From Marinoscillum sp040222955 (GTDB taxonomy: Bacteria > Bacteroidota > Bacteroidia > Cytophagales > Cyclobacteriaceae), in contig NZ_JAVKCA010000016.1 of the NCBI RefSeq assembly GCF_040222955.1, forward strand, positions 62,001 through 126,000: DNA of 64,000 bases. Reading direction: 5' to 3'. Made by a program: the position numbers and the translations under genes. The notes beneath the pieces were generated by a model. That model searched no databases. It was not told the DNA's origin and worked only from the letters and a program-made list of their open reading frames with translations. Below, one piece after another: positions 37,801 to 45,218 of the stretch; position 1 is the stretch's first letter, and every line of letters begins with the position of its first letter.

Positions 37801-38377
37801 CCTGAGTCAAAAACCCCACAGAAGAAAAAACCAGGGCATCAGCATCTGAAACGGCTAGTTTATACTCGCCGTTAAGATCAGTTACAGTACCGGTGGCCGT
37901 ACCCTTGATGAGTACCGTTACACCTGGAAGTTCCGCGCCATCTTCGTCGGTAACTGTCCCGGAAACCGTAAATTCCTGTCTTGTGAGGTAGTTTTCCTCC
38001 ACACTCACATTCCTGGCCTGGCTACGGTTCACATGGATATTATCATTGATCCGCTTGAAGCGTAAGTCCGTAAGACCCGACAGGTCTTCCAGTATCTCTC
38101 CAACGCTTTTATTGCGTCTGTTTAGAGTGACTTTATTGGCATCAATATTCTCATCGTTGTAGGTAAACAGGAAATCGGTCTTTTCTTCCAGTTGCTTGAA
38201 CACCTCAATGACTGACACATCCTTTGCATGAATAGATACTTTGATTTCGTACACGCTCTTGTTCTGAGCGCTGGTTTCCTCTGCATACAAAAACGTAGCA
38301 AAGATCACCTGGAGAAAAAGTACTTGAAAAAGGAGCTTAGACATGGTTAGAATTTCCCTTAGTAAATTGTTTTTCAT
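34829..38377 (-). CDS. susC: SusC-family TonB-dependent transducer with STN domain
   Basis: 1182 aa. Signal peptide about 1-37 (LYAEETSAQ). An STN (secretin/TonB N-terminal) domain at about 44-115 (HAKDVSVIEVFKQLEEKTDF) marks it as a transducer that signals through an anti-sigma factor. Then a CarboxypepD_reg-like domain about 132-205, a VVVTGYTSQRKADITGAV TonB-box and plug region about 213-330 (IRIRGISSFGSSDPLIIVDG, IYGSRANAGVIIITTKQG), and the barrel ending KIFMIGVNAAF. The genes just upstream encode FecR and an ECF sigma factor, which fit this signalling scheme. Imports an unknown ligand with the SusD at 33079. Confidence 0.95.
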   Translation of the reverse strand: MKNNLLREILTMSKLLFQVLFLQVIFATFLYAEETSAQNKSVYEIKVSIHAKDVSVIEVFKQLEEKTDFLFTYNDENIDANKVTLNRRNKSVGEILEDLSGLTDLRFKRINDNIHVNRSQARNVSVEENYLTRQEFTVSGTVTDEDGAELPGVTVLIKGTATGTVTDLNGEYKLAVSDADALVFSSVGFLTQEVAINGRTTIDVAMNYDVQSLAEVVVTGYTSQRKADITGAVTVVDAEALNAIKAPSFSQKLAGRATGVTVSNSGSPGGGTNIRIRGISSFGSSDPLIIVDGVQIQGDKAMNGLNPNDIESMQILKDASASSIYGSRANAGVIIITTKQGKPGKIKVTYDGYAGVQNPVGGYNDILIKDPVDYARIQIAKNPALTNYYGGDPNNPVIPDYFFPVATSDNGTPDNADDDFLIPANPNEASYSFPDNLIMRSNKDGTDWWDAVFDPALITEHHFGISGGSENATFSSSVGYLKQDGTMINTGFERLSARLNSRVNAGKFTFGESLSVAHSSTVDQQGGNQNEQNTVTQTLLMNTIVPVYDIAGNYAGGKTNGFSNGKNPVAFAENNRHDVGTDFRVLTNIFGEYELIEGLKFRSSFSVDFRQNFQPSANFPRYEDREVNSSNSYQETHQSYLNWVWTNTLEYSKKFGDDHSLKLLAGQEGVKNQFKQINGQVNDLAFIDPNVRFLNLSYSTFSSIGSQERVVALASVFGQVDYSYKDKYLISGVVRRDGTSEFIGDNRYGVFPAVSVGWRVSEESFMNSISFIDDLKIRGGWGITGNQNIPVAYNAYNRYGGRSPSDAGYDLGGTGGSMTPGFTLYRYGNPNTKWEENESMNVGLDASLIDGKVSVVFDVYQRDINDLIFDPTNPGSAGNSQASFRNVASMRNTGWDLGLGYRERFSGDLGFNAFLNLSHYKNEIIKLDGEASAIFPAGIDKRFGEVNIWQVGSPISSFYGYTNDGFFQDAADVAALDQAGAAIGRFRRKDLNNDGVINGDDQGVIGNPHPDITMGLNLGLDFKGFDFSVMLFASIGNDIYNYNKLFTHFGQFNSNMSKDVLTDTWTENNRNASLPKLDGGDTFASQSSDFYVEDGSYLRAQNITLGYTIPTANISSISSLRVYVQAQNAFTITGYSGIDPALSNANIGTAVDGRLQNDGWTGYDLGNYPASKIFMIGVNAAF

Positions 38378-38423
38378 ATTTTTAACTGTTTTTAGTTAAG
38401 TAAAAATTGACTGCTAAAAACCG

Positions 38424-38463
38424 CCCTTGCCCACTGAGTTCCCCAACTTGTGTCAGGCAAGGG
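38424..38463. terminator. Hairpin between fecR and susC
   Basis: CCCTTGCC pairs with GGCAAGGG, with an inner AGTT-CCCC-AACT stem. TTTGTTTTTTT follows on the plus strand and CGGTTTTTAG on the minus strand. It would end the fecR transcript and separate it from susC. Confidence 0.75.
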
Positions 38464-38491
38464 TTTGTTTTTTTAGGTTTTGTAAGATTGG

Positions 38492-39538
38492 TTAGTTGTG
38501 TGTTACTTTTTTTCTCTCATAGATTAAGATGGTTTTATGGTTCATTTCATAGTTAAAATTCGATGTATAGCTCAATCCCTCGAGGATCAATTCGAGTGAT
38601 TTTTGTTTGTATTCTCCACTGTATTTACCAGCTAGTCTGGTACCTTCTTTCACTTCAAAAGTCACACCGTACCATTTCTCCAGCCTCTCAAAAATGGTAG
38701 GCAAATCCTCATTTTCAAATAGTAAAGTACCATGTGTCCAGGCCATTAGCTTTCTCTGGTCAAACTGCTGGCGCCTCAGATCATCGCTTTCCTTATCATA
38801 AATCCCCATTTCGTTTGGAAGTAAAATAGAGGATATCCCACTTTCGGTCTGTACCTCCACCTTACCGGTCAGGACAGACACGCTTGCTTCGCGCTCTTCC
38901 TCGAAATGCTTCAGGTTAAATGAGGTTCCCAACACACGGGTGGTGAAGGCTCCGGATTCTATCACAAAAGGTTTTTCCGGATTATGGGCTACATCAAAGA
39001 ATCCCTCTCCCTCAAATTTGATTAACCTCAGGTTGGGCCCGAACCCTTCAGGATATTTGATTGTACTGCCCGAATTCAGCATTACTCTGGTACCATCCGG
39101 TAATTGCACAGCCTTTTTTTGACCATACTCCGTAGCGGCCACTTTCCAAACCAAGGAGGGCTCACTTGTAGAAGTGGCGTCCGGGTAATTCAGGTAAAAA
39201 ATTAATGAGAACCCCACTAAGAACAGAAGCGAAGCTGCCACCCGGTATGAATGCCTCAAAACAAAATCACTGGCCGTTCTGATAACCCCATGGGGCGCTT
39301 TGTGCTGCAGGATGCGTTCCATCAGTATAGAGTATTCATCCGACTTCATGGCATGTTCCTCCTTATAGTGAATCGATTTGACCAATTCACGAGCCATCTC
39401 TACGTCACTCACTTTCTCAGGATGTCGCTTTAACCAATTACTCCAGAAATGATCCGCTTCCGGGTGCTGGTGTATTACCCAGTCCACGAAAAACTCATTT
39501 TGGAGAAAGTCCCTTACCTCAAACTCTTTAAAATCCAT
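38492..39538 (-). CDS. FecR-family anti-sigma factor
   Basis: 348 aa from the ATG at 39538 (a TTG one codon earlier is unlikely). N-terminal cytoplasmic part about 1-90, one transmembrane helix about 92-113 (VAASLLFLVGFSLIFYL), a FecR domain about 130-235 (RVMLNSGSTIKYPEGFG, GEGFFDVAHNPEKPFVI, TRVLGTSFNLKHF), and a DUF4974-type C-terminal domain about 265-345 (LFENEDLPTIFERLEKWYGVTFEV). It holds the ECF sigma factor at 39698 inactive until the STN domain of the SusC signals substrate. Confidence 0.94.
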   Translation of the reverse strand: MDFKEFEVRDFLQNEFFVDWVIHQHPEADHFWSNWLKRHPEKVSDVEMARELVKSIHYKEEHAMKSDEYSILMERILQHKAPHGVIRTASDFVLRHSYRVAASLLFLVGFSLIFYLNYPDATSTSEPSLVWKVAATEYGQKKAVQLPDGTRVMLNSGSTIKYPEGFGPNLRLIKFEGEGFFDVAHNPEKPFVIESGAFTTRVLGTSFNLKHFEEEREASVSVLTGKVEVQTESGISSILLPNEMGIYDKESDDLRRQQFDQRKLMAWTHGTLLFENEDLPTIFERLEKWYGVTFEVKEGTRLAGKYSGEYKQKSLELILEGLSYTSNFNYEMNHKTILIYERKKVTHN

Positions 39539-39697
39539 CAACGCTTTTTGATCAATACTATAGGTAAAAGACTTTTATGAAGCGAATGACCATAGCATAT
39601 TGAAATAAATGCATTTTTATCAAAATATTATTACATGGATTAGCTGCAATAACAAATAATATTCGAATTATTGATATTTTCTCAATAGAAAGGGAGG

Positions 39698-40330
39698 TCA
39701 CAAGAGGTTCTTGCGAACGGGGATGAGTAGTTTGCTCATGGAATCTATTCCCCGATAGACCAGGGCCCTGGCAGACTTCACTTTCATGCCAAGTAAGCTG
39801 GCAATCTGGTCGTACTTTAAGCCTTCATAGTAAAACAGTAGCAGGGCTTCTTTTTGAAGTGGTGGTAGTTCATTCAGTTTAGCCGCGATCATGCGCCGCT
39901 TGTCCTCATCCATCTGCTGATTGATCAGCACCAGCTCCGGGGAGATGGATATTTCGAATGGATAGGTGTCATTCAGGTCTCCGGAATGCTCCTTTGCCAT
40001 TTTAGTAAGGACTTTCACCAGCTTATTCCGCAGAGATTTGAAGAGATAGTATTTGATGGAGTTGGTGTTACCCAGCCGCTCCTTATTGTTGATGATTTCT
40101 ATAAAAAGATCATGAATGGCATCTTTTACAATTTCCTTTGAAGTAAGCTGGCATCCATAATTATAGAGCGGGTTAGCATAGTTTCTATAAATAAAGGTGA
40201 GAGCCGCCTTATCCCCCTTCTTAAACTTTTCCCACACCATCTCGTCATCCACCATGGCCTCTGAGTGCGATGGATATTTTTTATCAAATACACCTCTCTC
40301 GATCGATGAATCTAGGTAGGGATTCTCCAT
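39698..40330 (-). CDS. ECF RNA polymerase sigma factor
   Basis: 210 aa. Sigma-70 region 2 about 28-95 (FKKGDKAALTFIYRNYANPLYNYG, KDAIHDLFIEI) and region 4 about 135-190 (LPPLQKEALLLFYYEGLKYDQIASLLGMKVKSAR), with no region 1 or 3, so of the ECF type common next to FecR in Bacteroidota. Probably drives the susC-susD operon downstream. It precedes fecR by 159 bp on the same strand; that gap is AT-rich and holds no gene. Confidence 0.94.
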   Translation of the reverse strand: MENPYLDSSIERGVFDKKYPSHSEAMVDDEMVWEKFKKGDKAALTFIYRNYANPLYNYGCQLTSKEIVKDAIHDLFIEIINNKERLGNTNSIKYYLFKSLRNKLVKVLTKMAKEHSGDLNDTYPFEISISPELVLINQQMDEDKRRMIAAKLNELPPLQKEALLLFYYEGLKYDQIASLLGMKVKSARALVYRGIDSMSKLLIPVRKNLL

Positions 40331-40538
40331 AGGTTGGGTCTGGTTTGTTACAATAATCTCATTAGATTTCCATAAATCCTATTCTGTTCTGAGAATTCTT
40401 ACACCTAATTGGGGTATAATTTGAATATTTTTAATAATCAATATCATCATTGTACCAGGGACATGACGGCATGATGAGACCTTTAATCGGAAGATTTTTC
40501 AGCAATAAGACCAAACCCAAGCACCGAGTGAGAATTGA
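40331..40538. promoter_or_regulatory. Intergenic region upstream of the ECF sigma gene
   Basis: AT-rich gap containing the expected sigma gene promoter. No clear -7/-33 pair could be assigned, and no gene is seen. Confidence 0.3.
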
Positions 40539-40961
40539 TCAATCAAGAAGGGTAACCCTGGCCTCTGATAAAATAAAGAATAAGTGTAGCGGGTCATCAG
40601 CATTGAGCTCCAGGCGGCCGGTGACCCGCACTCTGGAATCCTCCATAGCCACCTTGCCCTTTGTGTAAACCTCGGCGACCGTCTCCGGTCCGGCATTTCC
40701 ACAAAAAAAACAGTTGTTATAAGGAAAGCGGGAAAGTACAAAAAAATCACCCTCCTGATCTGTTTGAAGGGGAATCACATACCCTTCAATGGTCACAACC
40801 TCACCTTCGAAAGCTTTCAGTTCCTGAGAAAAAACAGGAACCTCCGTTTCTTCTCCCAGAAAATCATCAAAGCCACTAATCAGCTCTAACCGGGACAAAG
40901 TATCCCATCCCTGAAATGGATTCTGAAGCAACCAGGCAAAAAGGATTAGCACCACTCGCAT
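40539..40961 (-). CDS. DUF3299-like exported protein
   Basis: 140 aa from the ATG at 40961; the longer frame starts with TTG and overlaps a promoter box. Short signal peptide (MRVVLILFAWLLQNP). An OB-fold-like core with FEGEVVTIEGYVIPL, the FVLSRFPYNNCFFCGNAGP Cys motif, and VRVTGRLELN, which resembles DUF3299. The paired Cys residues may bind a metal. Members are often found next to ABC transporters of the MacB/LolD kind, as here, where such an ATPase is divergent. Function is not established. Confidence 0.72.
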   Translation of the reverse strand: MRVVLILFAWLLQNPFQGWDTLSRLELISGFDDFLGEETEVPVFSQELKAFEGEVVTIEGYVIPLQTDQEGDFFVLSRFPYNNCFFCGNAGPETVAEVYTKGKVAMEDSRVRVTGRLELNADDPLHLFFILSEARVTLLD

Positions 40962-40982
40962 AATAGAAGTTAATTTGTAAAC

Positions 40983-40990
40983 CAAAACTA
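40983..40990 (-). promoter_or_regulatory. -7 box for the DUF3299-like gene
   Basis: TAGTTTTG on the minus strand matches TAnnTTTG and lies 21 bp before the ATG at 40961. It overlaps the TTG alternative start, supporting the shorter protein. Confidence 0.45.
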
Positions 40991-41052
40991 TAGAATCTAC
41001 CGTTTGTTAGTCGGTACCTTACATAACAACTTTACTTATTAGTTTTAAGTCT

Positions 41053-41766
41053 ATGAGCCTCATAATCGACACTAAAGATATCAAGAAGAGCTACGTGATG
41101 GGTAGCGAAACCATCCACGCACTCAAATCCATCTCCATCCAAATAGAACGGGGAGAGTACGTGGCCTTTATGGGTCCTTCCGGATCAGGAAAGTCCACTC
41201 TCATGAATATCATCGGCTGCCTTGACACTCCATCCGATGGAACTTATATCCTCAATAATCAGGACGTTAGTGACCTCACCGAAAATGAATTGGCTGAAAT
41301 CCGAAACAAAGAGATCGGGTTTGTCTTCCAAACTTTCAACCTTTTGCCAAGAGCTTCTTCTCTGGAAAATGTGGCCCTACCGCTGATCTACGCGGGTTAT
41401 GGAAAAGAAGACCGTGAAGAAAAAGCCATGGCTGCGCTGGATGGTGTGGGCCTGGCCGATCGTGCGCAGCACAAACCCAATGAACTCTCAGGTGGGCAGA
41501 GGCAACGTGTAGCCATCGCCAGGGCACTTGTGAATGACCCAAGTATCATATTGGCAGATGAGCCAACCGGAAACCTGGATTCCAAAACTTCTTATTCCAT
41601 CATGGACCTCTTTGCCGACCTGCATCAAAAAGGCAACACAATCATTATGGTAACACACGAAGAGGACATAGCCGAATACGCGCACAGGATTATCAGGCTT
41701 CGTGACGGACTGATAGAGTCCGATGAGGTCAACGAAAACGTGCGATCTACTGTAGCAGCTGTATAA
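41053..41766 (+). CDS. ABC transporter ATP-binding protein, MacB/LolD type
   Basis: 237 aa. Walker A GPSGSGKST (about 41-49), Q-loop FVFQTFNLLPR, signature LSGGQRQRVAIARAL, Walker B IILADEPTGNLDS and H-loop VTHEED. The FNLLPRASSLENVALPLIYAG region is typical of the MacB/LolD/FtsE subfamily, which drives mechanotransmission rather than import. No permease gene is next to it, so its FtsX-like partner is encoded elsewhere. Confidence 0.93.
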   Translation: MSLIIDTKDIKKSYVMGSETIHALKSISIQIERGEYVAFMGPSGSGKSTLMNIIGCLDTPSDGTYILNNQDVSDLTENELAEIRNKEIGFVFQTFNLLPRASSLENVALPLIYAGYGKEDREEKAMAALDGVGLADRAQHKPNELSGGQRQRVAIARALVNDPSIILADEPTGNLDSKTSYSIMDLFADLHQKGNTIIMVTHEEDIAEYAHRIIRLRDGLIESDEVNENVRSTVAAV

Positions 41767-41775
41767 ATAAACCCT

Positions 41776-42336
41776 ATGAGTACCAAGTTATATACCAAAA
41801 CCGGAGACAAGGGCCAGACCTCTCTTCTCGGCGGCAAGAAGGTTTCGAAAGCTGACCTTAGAATTGACGCTTACGGAAATGTGGATGAGCTCAATTCCTT
41901 TATCGGATTACTTAAAGATCACCCTGAAGTGGAGGCTCGCATTGGGAATCAATTCTATTGGATACAGGAGAACCTCTTCACCATAGGATCCATTCTGGCT
42001 ACCGCGCCGGGCTTCACCGGGTTTGAATTACCCAGGGTCACAGAGGTTGAAATCAAACAATTGGAGGTTTGGATAGACAAAGCAAGCGGTGAACTTCCAG
42101 AATTAAAAAATTTTATTCTGCCGGGAGGTCATCAGGTTGTATCTTTGTGCCACGTATGCAGGACAGTCTGCCGCAGGGCTGAAAGAAGTATTATTGCACT
42201 CTCCCATGACGAACCCGTGGAGAGTGAACTAATCAAATTCATGAACAGGCTTTCGGACTACTTTTTTGTGATGTCTCGAAAAATGGCTCAACTCCTGAAT
42301 GCACCGGAAACTCCCTGGAGTCCAGGTAATGATTAA
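41776..42336 (+). CDS. Cob(I)alamin adenosyltransferase, PduO type
   Basis: 186 aa. The N-terminal KLYTKTGDKGQTSLLGG binds ATP phosphates, RIDAYGNVDELNSFIG follows, and the CRTVCRRAERSI motif carries the conserved R-x-x-ER of PduO enzymes. It makes adenosylcobalamin from cob(I)alamin and ATP in the cytoplasm. It begins 9 bp after the ABC ATPase gene and is likely cotranscribed with it and ilvE, although no functional link between the three is evident. Confidence 0.93.
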   Translation: MSTKLYTKTGDKGQTSLLGGKKVSKADLRIDAYGNVDELNSFIGLLKDHPEVEARIGNQFYWIQENLFTIGSILATAPGFTGFELPRVTEVEIKQLEVWIDKASGELPELKNFILPGGHQVVSLCHVCRTVCRRAERSIIALSHDEPVESELIKFMNRLSDYFFVMSRKMAQLLNAPETPWSPGND

Positions 42337-42361
42337 AAACATATATCTAATTATTTGAGGT

Positions 42362-43426
42362 ATGACTGAGACAATCGACATCAACATCACGAAAACCAAC
42401 CATTCGAAAATCCACGAGGCAGACCTGGAAAAGCCTCAGTTTGGATCAGTTTATTCAGACCACATGTTCCTCGCCGACTACAGCAATGGACAATGGCAAG
42501 ACCTGAGAATTGTCCCTTACGGCAACCTGAGCATTTCTCCTGCCAACACTACCCTGCACTATGCTTCCACTATTTTTGAAGGGTTGAAGGCCAACAGATC
42601 TGCTGACGGAGAAATTCTGGTCTTCCGGCCAGATGCCAATGCCCGGAGGCTACAGGTAAGTGCAGAAAGGATGTGCATGCCCCCGGTACCAGAGGAGCTT
42701 TTCATGAGCGGGCTCACTGAGTTACTCAGACTTGACAGCAGCTGGGTACCATCCGCTCCGGGAACCTCTCTTTACATTAGACCTTTGCAGTTGGCGATGG
42801 ATCCTTATATCGGCATCCGACCTTCCAACTCTTACCAGTTTCTGATCATCACCGGCCCTGTAGGCGCCTACTATGCGGAGCCTGTAAAAGTAAAAATAGA
42901 AACCAACTACACCCGCGCTGCCCAAGGCGGTACCGGATTTGCCAAAACCGGTGGCAACTACGCTGCAGCCCTGAAGCCCGCCGTGGATGCCCAGAAAGAA
43001 GGCTTCAATCAGCTCATCTGGACAGATGCCAAAACACATGAATTTGTAGAAGAAAGTGGCACTATGAACCTGATGTTTGTTATCAATGATACCCTGGTAA
43101 CCGCTCCGGCTGGCGACACCATACTCAACGGCATCACCAGAGACAGCATCATTCAGCTGGCCAAAGACCAAGGAATGAAAGTGGAAGAACGACCCGTGAG
43201 AGTCCGTGAAGTGATTGACTCCATTGAGAATGGCAGCATGCAGGAAGCATTTGGTGCGGGGACTGCGGCCACCGTTGCTCAAATCAAGCTCATACATCAC
43301 GAGGGAGTGGATTACCACTTACCACCGATAGAGGGATGGAAGTACTCCGCGGACTTTTTGGACACGCTCACCAAAATCAAAACCGGAGAAATAGCGGATC
43401 CACACAACTGGATTTACAAAATCTAA
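42362..43426 (+). CDS. ilvE: Branched-chain amino acid aminotransferase
   Basis: 354 aa, the length of the long-form (mammalian/Bacteroidota type) fold-IV aminotransferases. Motifs: YASTIFEGLKA, FRPDANARRLQVSAERM, RPLQLAMDP, the PLP lysine K195 in GGTGFAKTGGNYAA, EESGTMNLMF, and AFGAGTAATVAQI. It transfers amino groups between Leu, Ile or Val and 2-oxoglutarate. A strong terminator follows 8 bp after the stop. Confidence 0.95.
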   Translation: MTETIDINITKTNHSKIHEADLEKPQFGSVYSDHMFLADYSNGQWQDLRIVPYGNLSISPANTTLHYASTIFEGLKANRSADGEILVFRPDANARRLQVSAERMCMPPVPEELFMSGLTELLRLDSSWVPSAPGTSLYIRPLQLAMDPYIGIRPSNSYQFLIITGPVGAYYAEPVKVKIETNYTRAAQGGTGFAKTGGNYAAALKPAVDAQKEGFNQLIWTDAKTHEFVEESGTMNLMFVINDTLVTAPAGDTILNGITRDSIIQLAKDQGMKVEERPVRVREVIDSIENGSMQEAFGAGTAATVAQIKLIHHEGVDYHLPPIEGWKYSADFLDTLTKIKTGEIADPHNWIYKI

Positions 43427-43433
43427 AAAACAT

Positions 43434-43467
43434 GAAAGCAGTTTGACACAAACTGCTTTCTTTGTTT
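43434..43467 (+). terminator. Terminator after ilvE
   Basis: A perfect 12-bp stem, GAAAGCAGTTTG-ACA-CAAACTGCTTTC, followed by TTTGTTTA. Confidence 0.85.
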
Positions 43468-43579
43468 ATACCGCTTTCCTAAATTATACCTCGCCCTGCT
43501 TCTGGCTTCACTTTGGGTCAATTATTAGGAAATCAGGCTCTTTTTGTGTAACTTATTTGACTACCCAAACTCAAATGAT

Positions 43580-44038
43580 ATGGTAAAAAGTTACAGGGGC
43601 GTACAACAAGCTAAGCCCCTCCCCAAAACACAAAAAGTAAGTGTGGCCGATTATATGTCCACAAAACTCATCACTTTTCGTCCCGACCAGCACATGGATG
43701 AAGTCATCGAAACCCTCCTGAAAAACAAAATATCAGGTGGTCCGGTGGTGAATGAACATGGGGAACTGGTAGGTATCATCTCTGAAGGAGACTGCATGAA
43801 AGAAGTGGTGCGTGGAAAGTACAACAACATGCCCAACCTCAGCGGAAAGGTGGCAGAGCACATGACCACAGGAGTTATTAGCATCACTCCGGAAACGAAT
43901 ATTTTCGATGCCGCTAAAATGTTCCTGGATAAGCGAATCAGGAGGTTTCCGGTAGTGAATATGGGCAAACTCATGGGTCAGATTTCTCAAAAGGACATCA
44001 TGAGAGCGGTGCACAGTATGCAGAGTACCACCTGGTAG
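43580..44038 (+). CDS. CBS-domain-pair protein
   Basis: 152 aa from the ATG at 43580; the frame extends up to a TTG at 43544 but MVKSYRG is the better start. Two CBS domains: about 22-80 (VADYMSTKLITFRPDQHMDEVIE, GGPVVNEHGELVGIISEGD) and about 92-148 (VAEHMTTGVISITPETNIFDA, RRFPVVNMGKLMGQISQKDI). Nothing else is fused to it. CBS pairs bind adenosyl ligands and often sense energy status; the target is unknown. Flanked by the ilvE terminator and prfB. Confidence 0.88.
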   Translation: MVKSYRGVQQAKPLPKTQKVSVADYMSTKLITFRPDQHMDEVIETLLKNKISGGPVVNEHGELVGIISEGDCMKEVVRGKYNNMPNLSGKVAEHMTTGVISITPETNIFDAAKMFLDKRIRRFPVVNMGKLMGQISQKDIMRAVHSMQSTTW

Positions 44039-44132
44039 AAATCCCATCTTTTTAATACAGGCATTTCTGTCCTTCAATTTCAAATCTGTATAACTTCGCA
44101 CTCGAATATTCGACAACACTAAATCTCACAAC

Positions 44133-45216
44133 ATGACTACAGATCAGTTGAAAGACTTGAAGGCCCGTATCTCGGCCTTGAGGAGGTATCTTTGACTATG
44201 ATGCCAAGAAAAAAGAAATAGAAGAAGAAGAGTTGGTCACCGCTCAGCCGGATTTTTGGAATGACCCGCAAAATGCGGAGATCACCATGAAAGCGATCCG
44301 GGCCAAAAAAACCTGGACTGACCAATTCGAAGAAGTAGCAGCCTCAGTGGAGGAAGCTGAAACCCTACAGGAGTTTCTAAATGAAGGCGAGGGCACCGAG
44401 GCAGAAGTGAATGCTGCCTATGAAAAAGCGCTCGTCGATGTGGAGGAGCTTGAATTCAAAAAGATGCTTTCTGGTGAAGAGGACCAACTCTCAGCCATGC
44501 TTCAGATCAACCCGGGTGCGGGCGGAACTGAAAGTAATGACTGGGCTGGGATACTCATGAGAATGTACATCATGTGGGGAGAAGCAAATGGCTACAAAGT
44601 GCGCGAAGTGGAATTTCAGGCTGGCGATGTGGCAGGGGTAAAATCCGTGACCCTCGAGTTTGACGGCCCACTGGCCTACGGTTTTCTGAAATCAGAAAAC
44701 GGCGTGCACAGGTTGGTAAGGATTTCACCATTTGACAGTGGTGGAAGACGTCACACCTCTTTTGCCTCGGTATATGTGTATCCTGTGGTGGATGATTCCA
44801 TAGAGATAGACATCCACCCCAACGACATAGAAATGCATACCTCACGCTCCGGTGGTGCGGGTGGACAGAATGTGAACAAGGTGGAAACCAAGGTGCAGCT
44901 GACCCACAAACCAACGGGTATTGTGGTGGTCTGTCAGGTAGAACGCTCACAGTTGGCCAACAGGGAAGGTGCCATGAAAATGCTGAAATCCCAGCTGTAC
45001 CAGATGGAGATAGAAAAGCGCAATGCTGAACGTGACAAAGTGGAAGCCGGGAAGATGAAGATTGATTTTGGATCTCAAATCCGAAATTACGTACTCCATC
45101 CTTACAAGCTGATCAAAGACGCACGAACAGGGCATGAACGCACCGATGTGCAAAATGTACTGGATGGTGATATTAATGACTTTATCAAAACTTTTTTACT
45201 CCATCAGCAAGACTAG
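44133..45216 (+). CDS. prfB: Peptide chain release factor 2, with programmed +1 frameshift
   Basis: Read 44133-44192, skip T44193, continue 44194-45216, giving about 360 aa, the normal RF2 size. The first 20 codons end in RRYL at an in-frame TGA; shifting +1 resumes with DYDAKKKEIEEEE and runs to the end. The SPF-like stop-recognition region and the GGQ catalytic motif (SGGAGGQNVNK) are intact. RF2 terminates at UGA and UAA; frameshifting at its own UGA makes its synthesis self-limiting. The MFS gene starts 2 bp later. Confidence 0.96.
44181..44196 (+). promoter_or_regulatory. RF2 frameshift site
   Basis: AGGAGGTATCTTTGAC contains an internal Shine-Dalgarno-like AGGAGG, the slippery CTT codon and the UGA followed by C, the same arrangement as the classical prfB recoding site. 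Confidence 0.95.
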
Positions 45217-45218
45217 GA

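Noticed and set aside
42722..43318. 198-codon open frame antisense to ilvE
   Set aside because: ilvE is complete with all motifs in the other strand; this is a shadow frame.
44133..44195. Frameshifted or broken prfB
   Set aside because: The in-frame TGA is the known RF2 recoding signal with its Shine-Dalgarno-like element, not a mutation.
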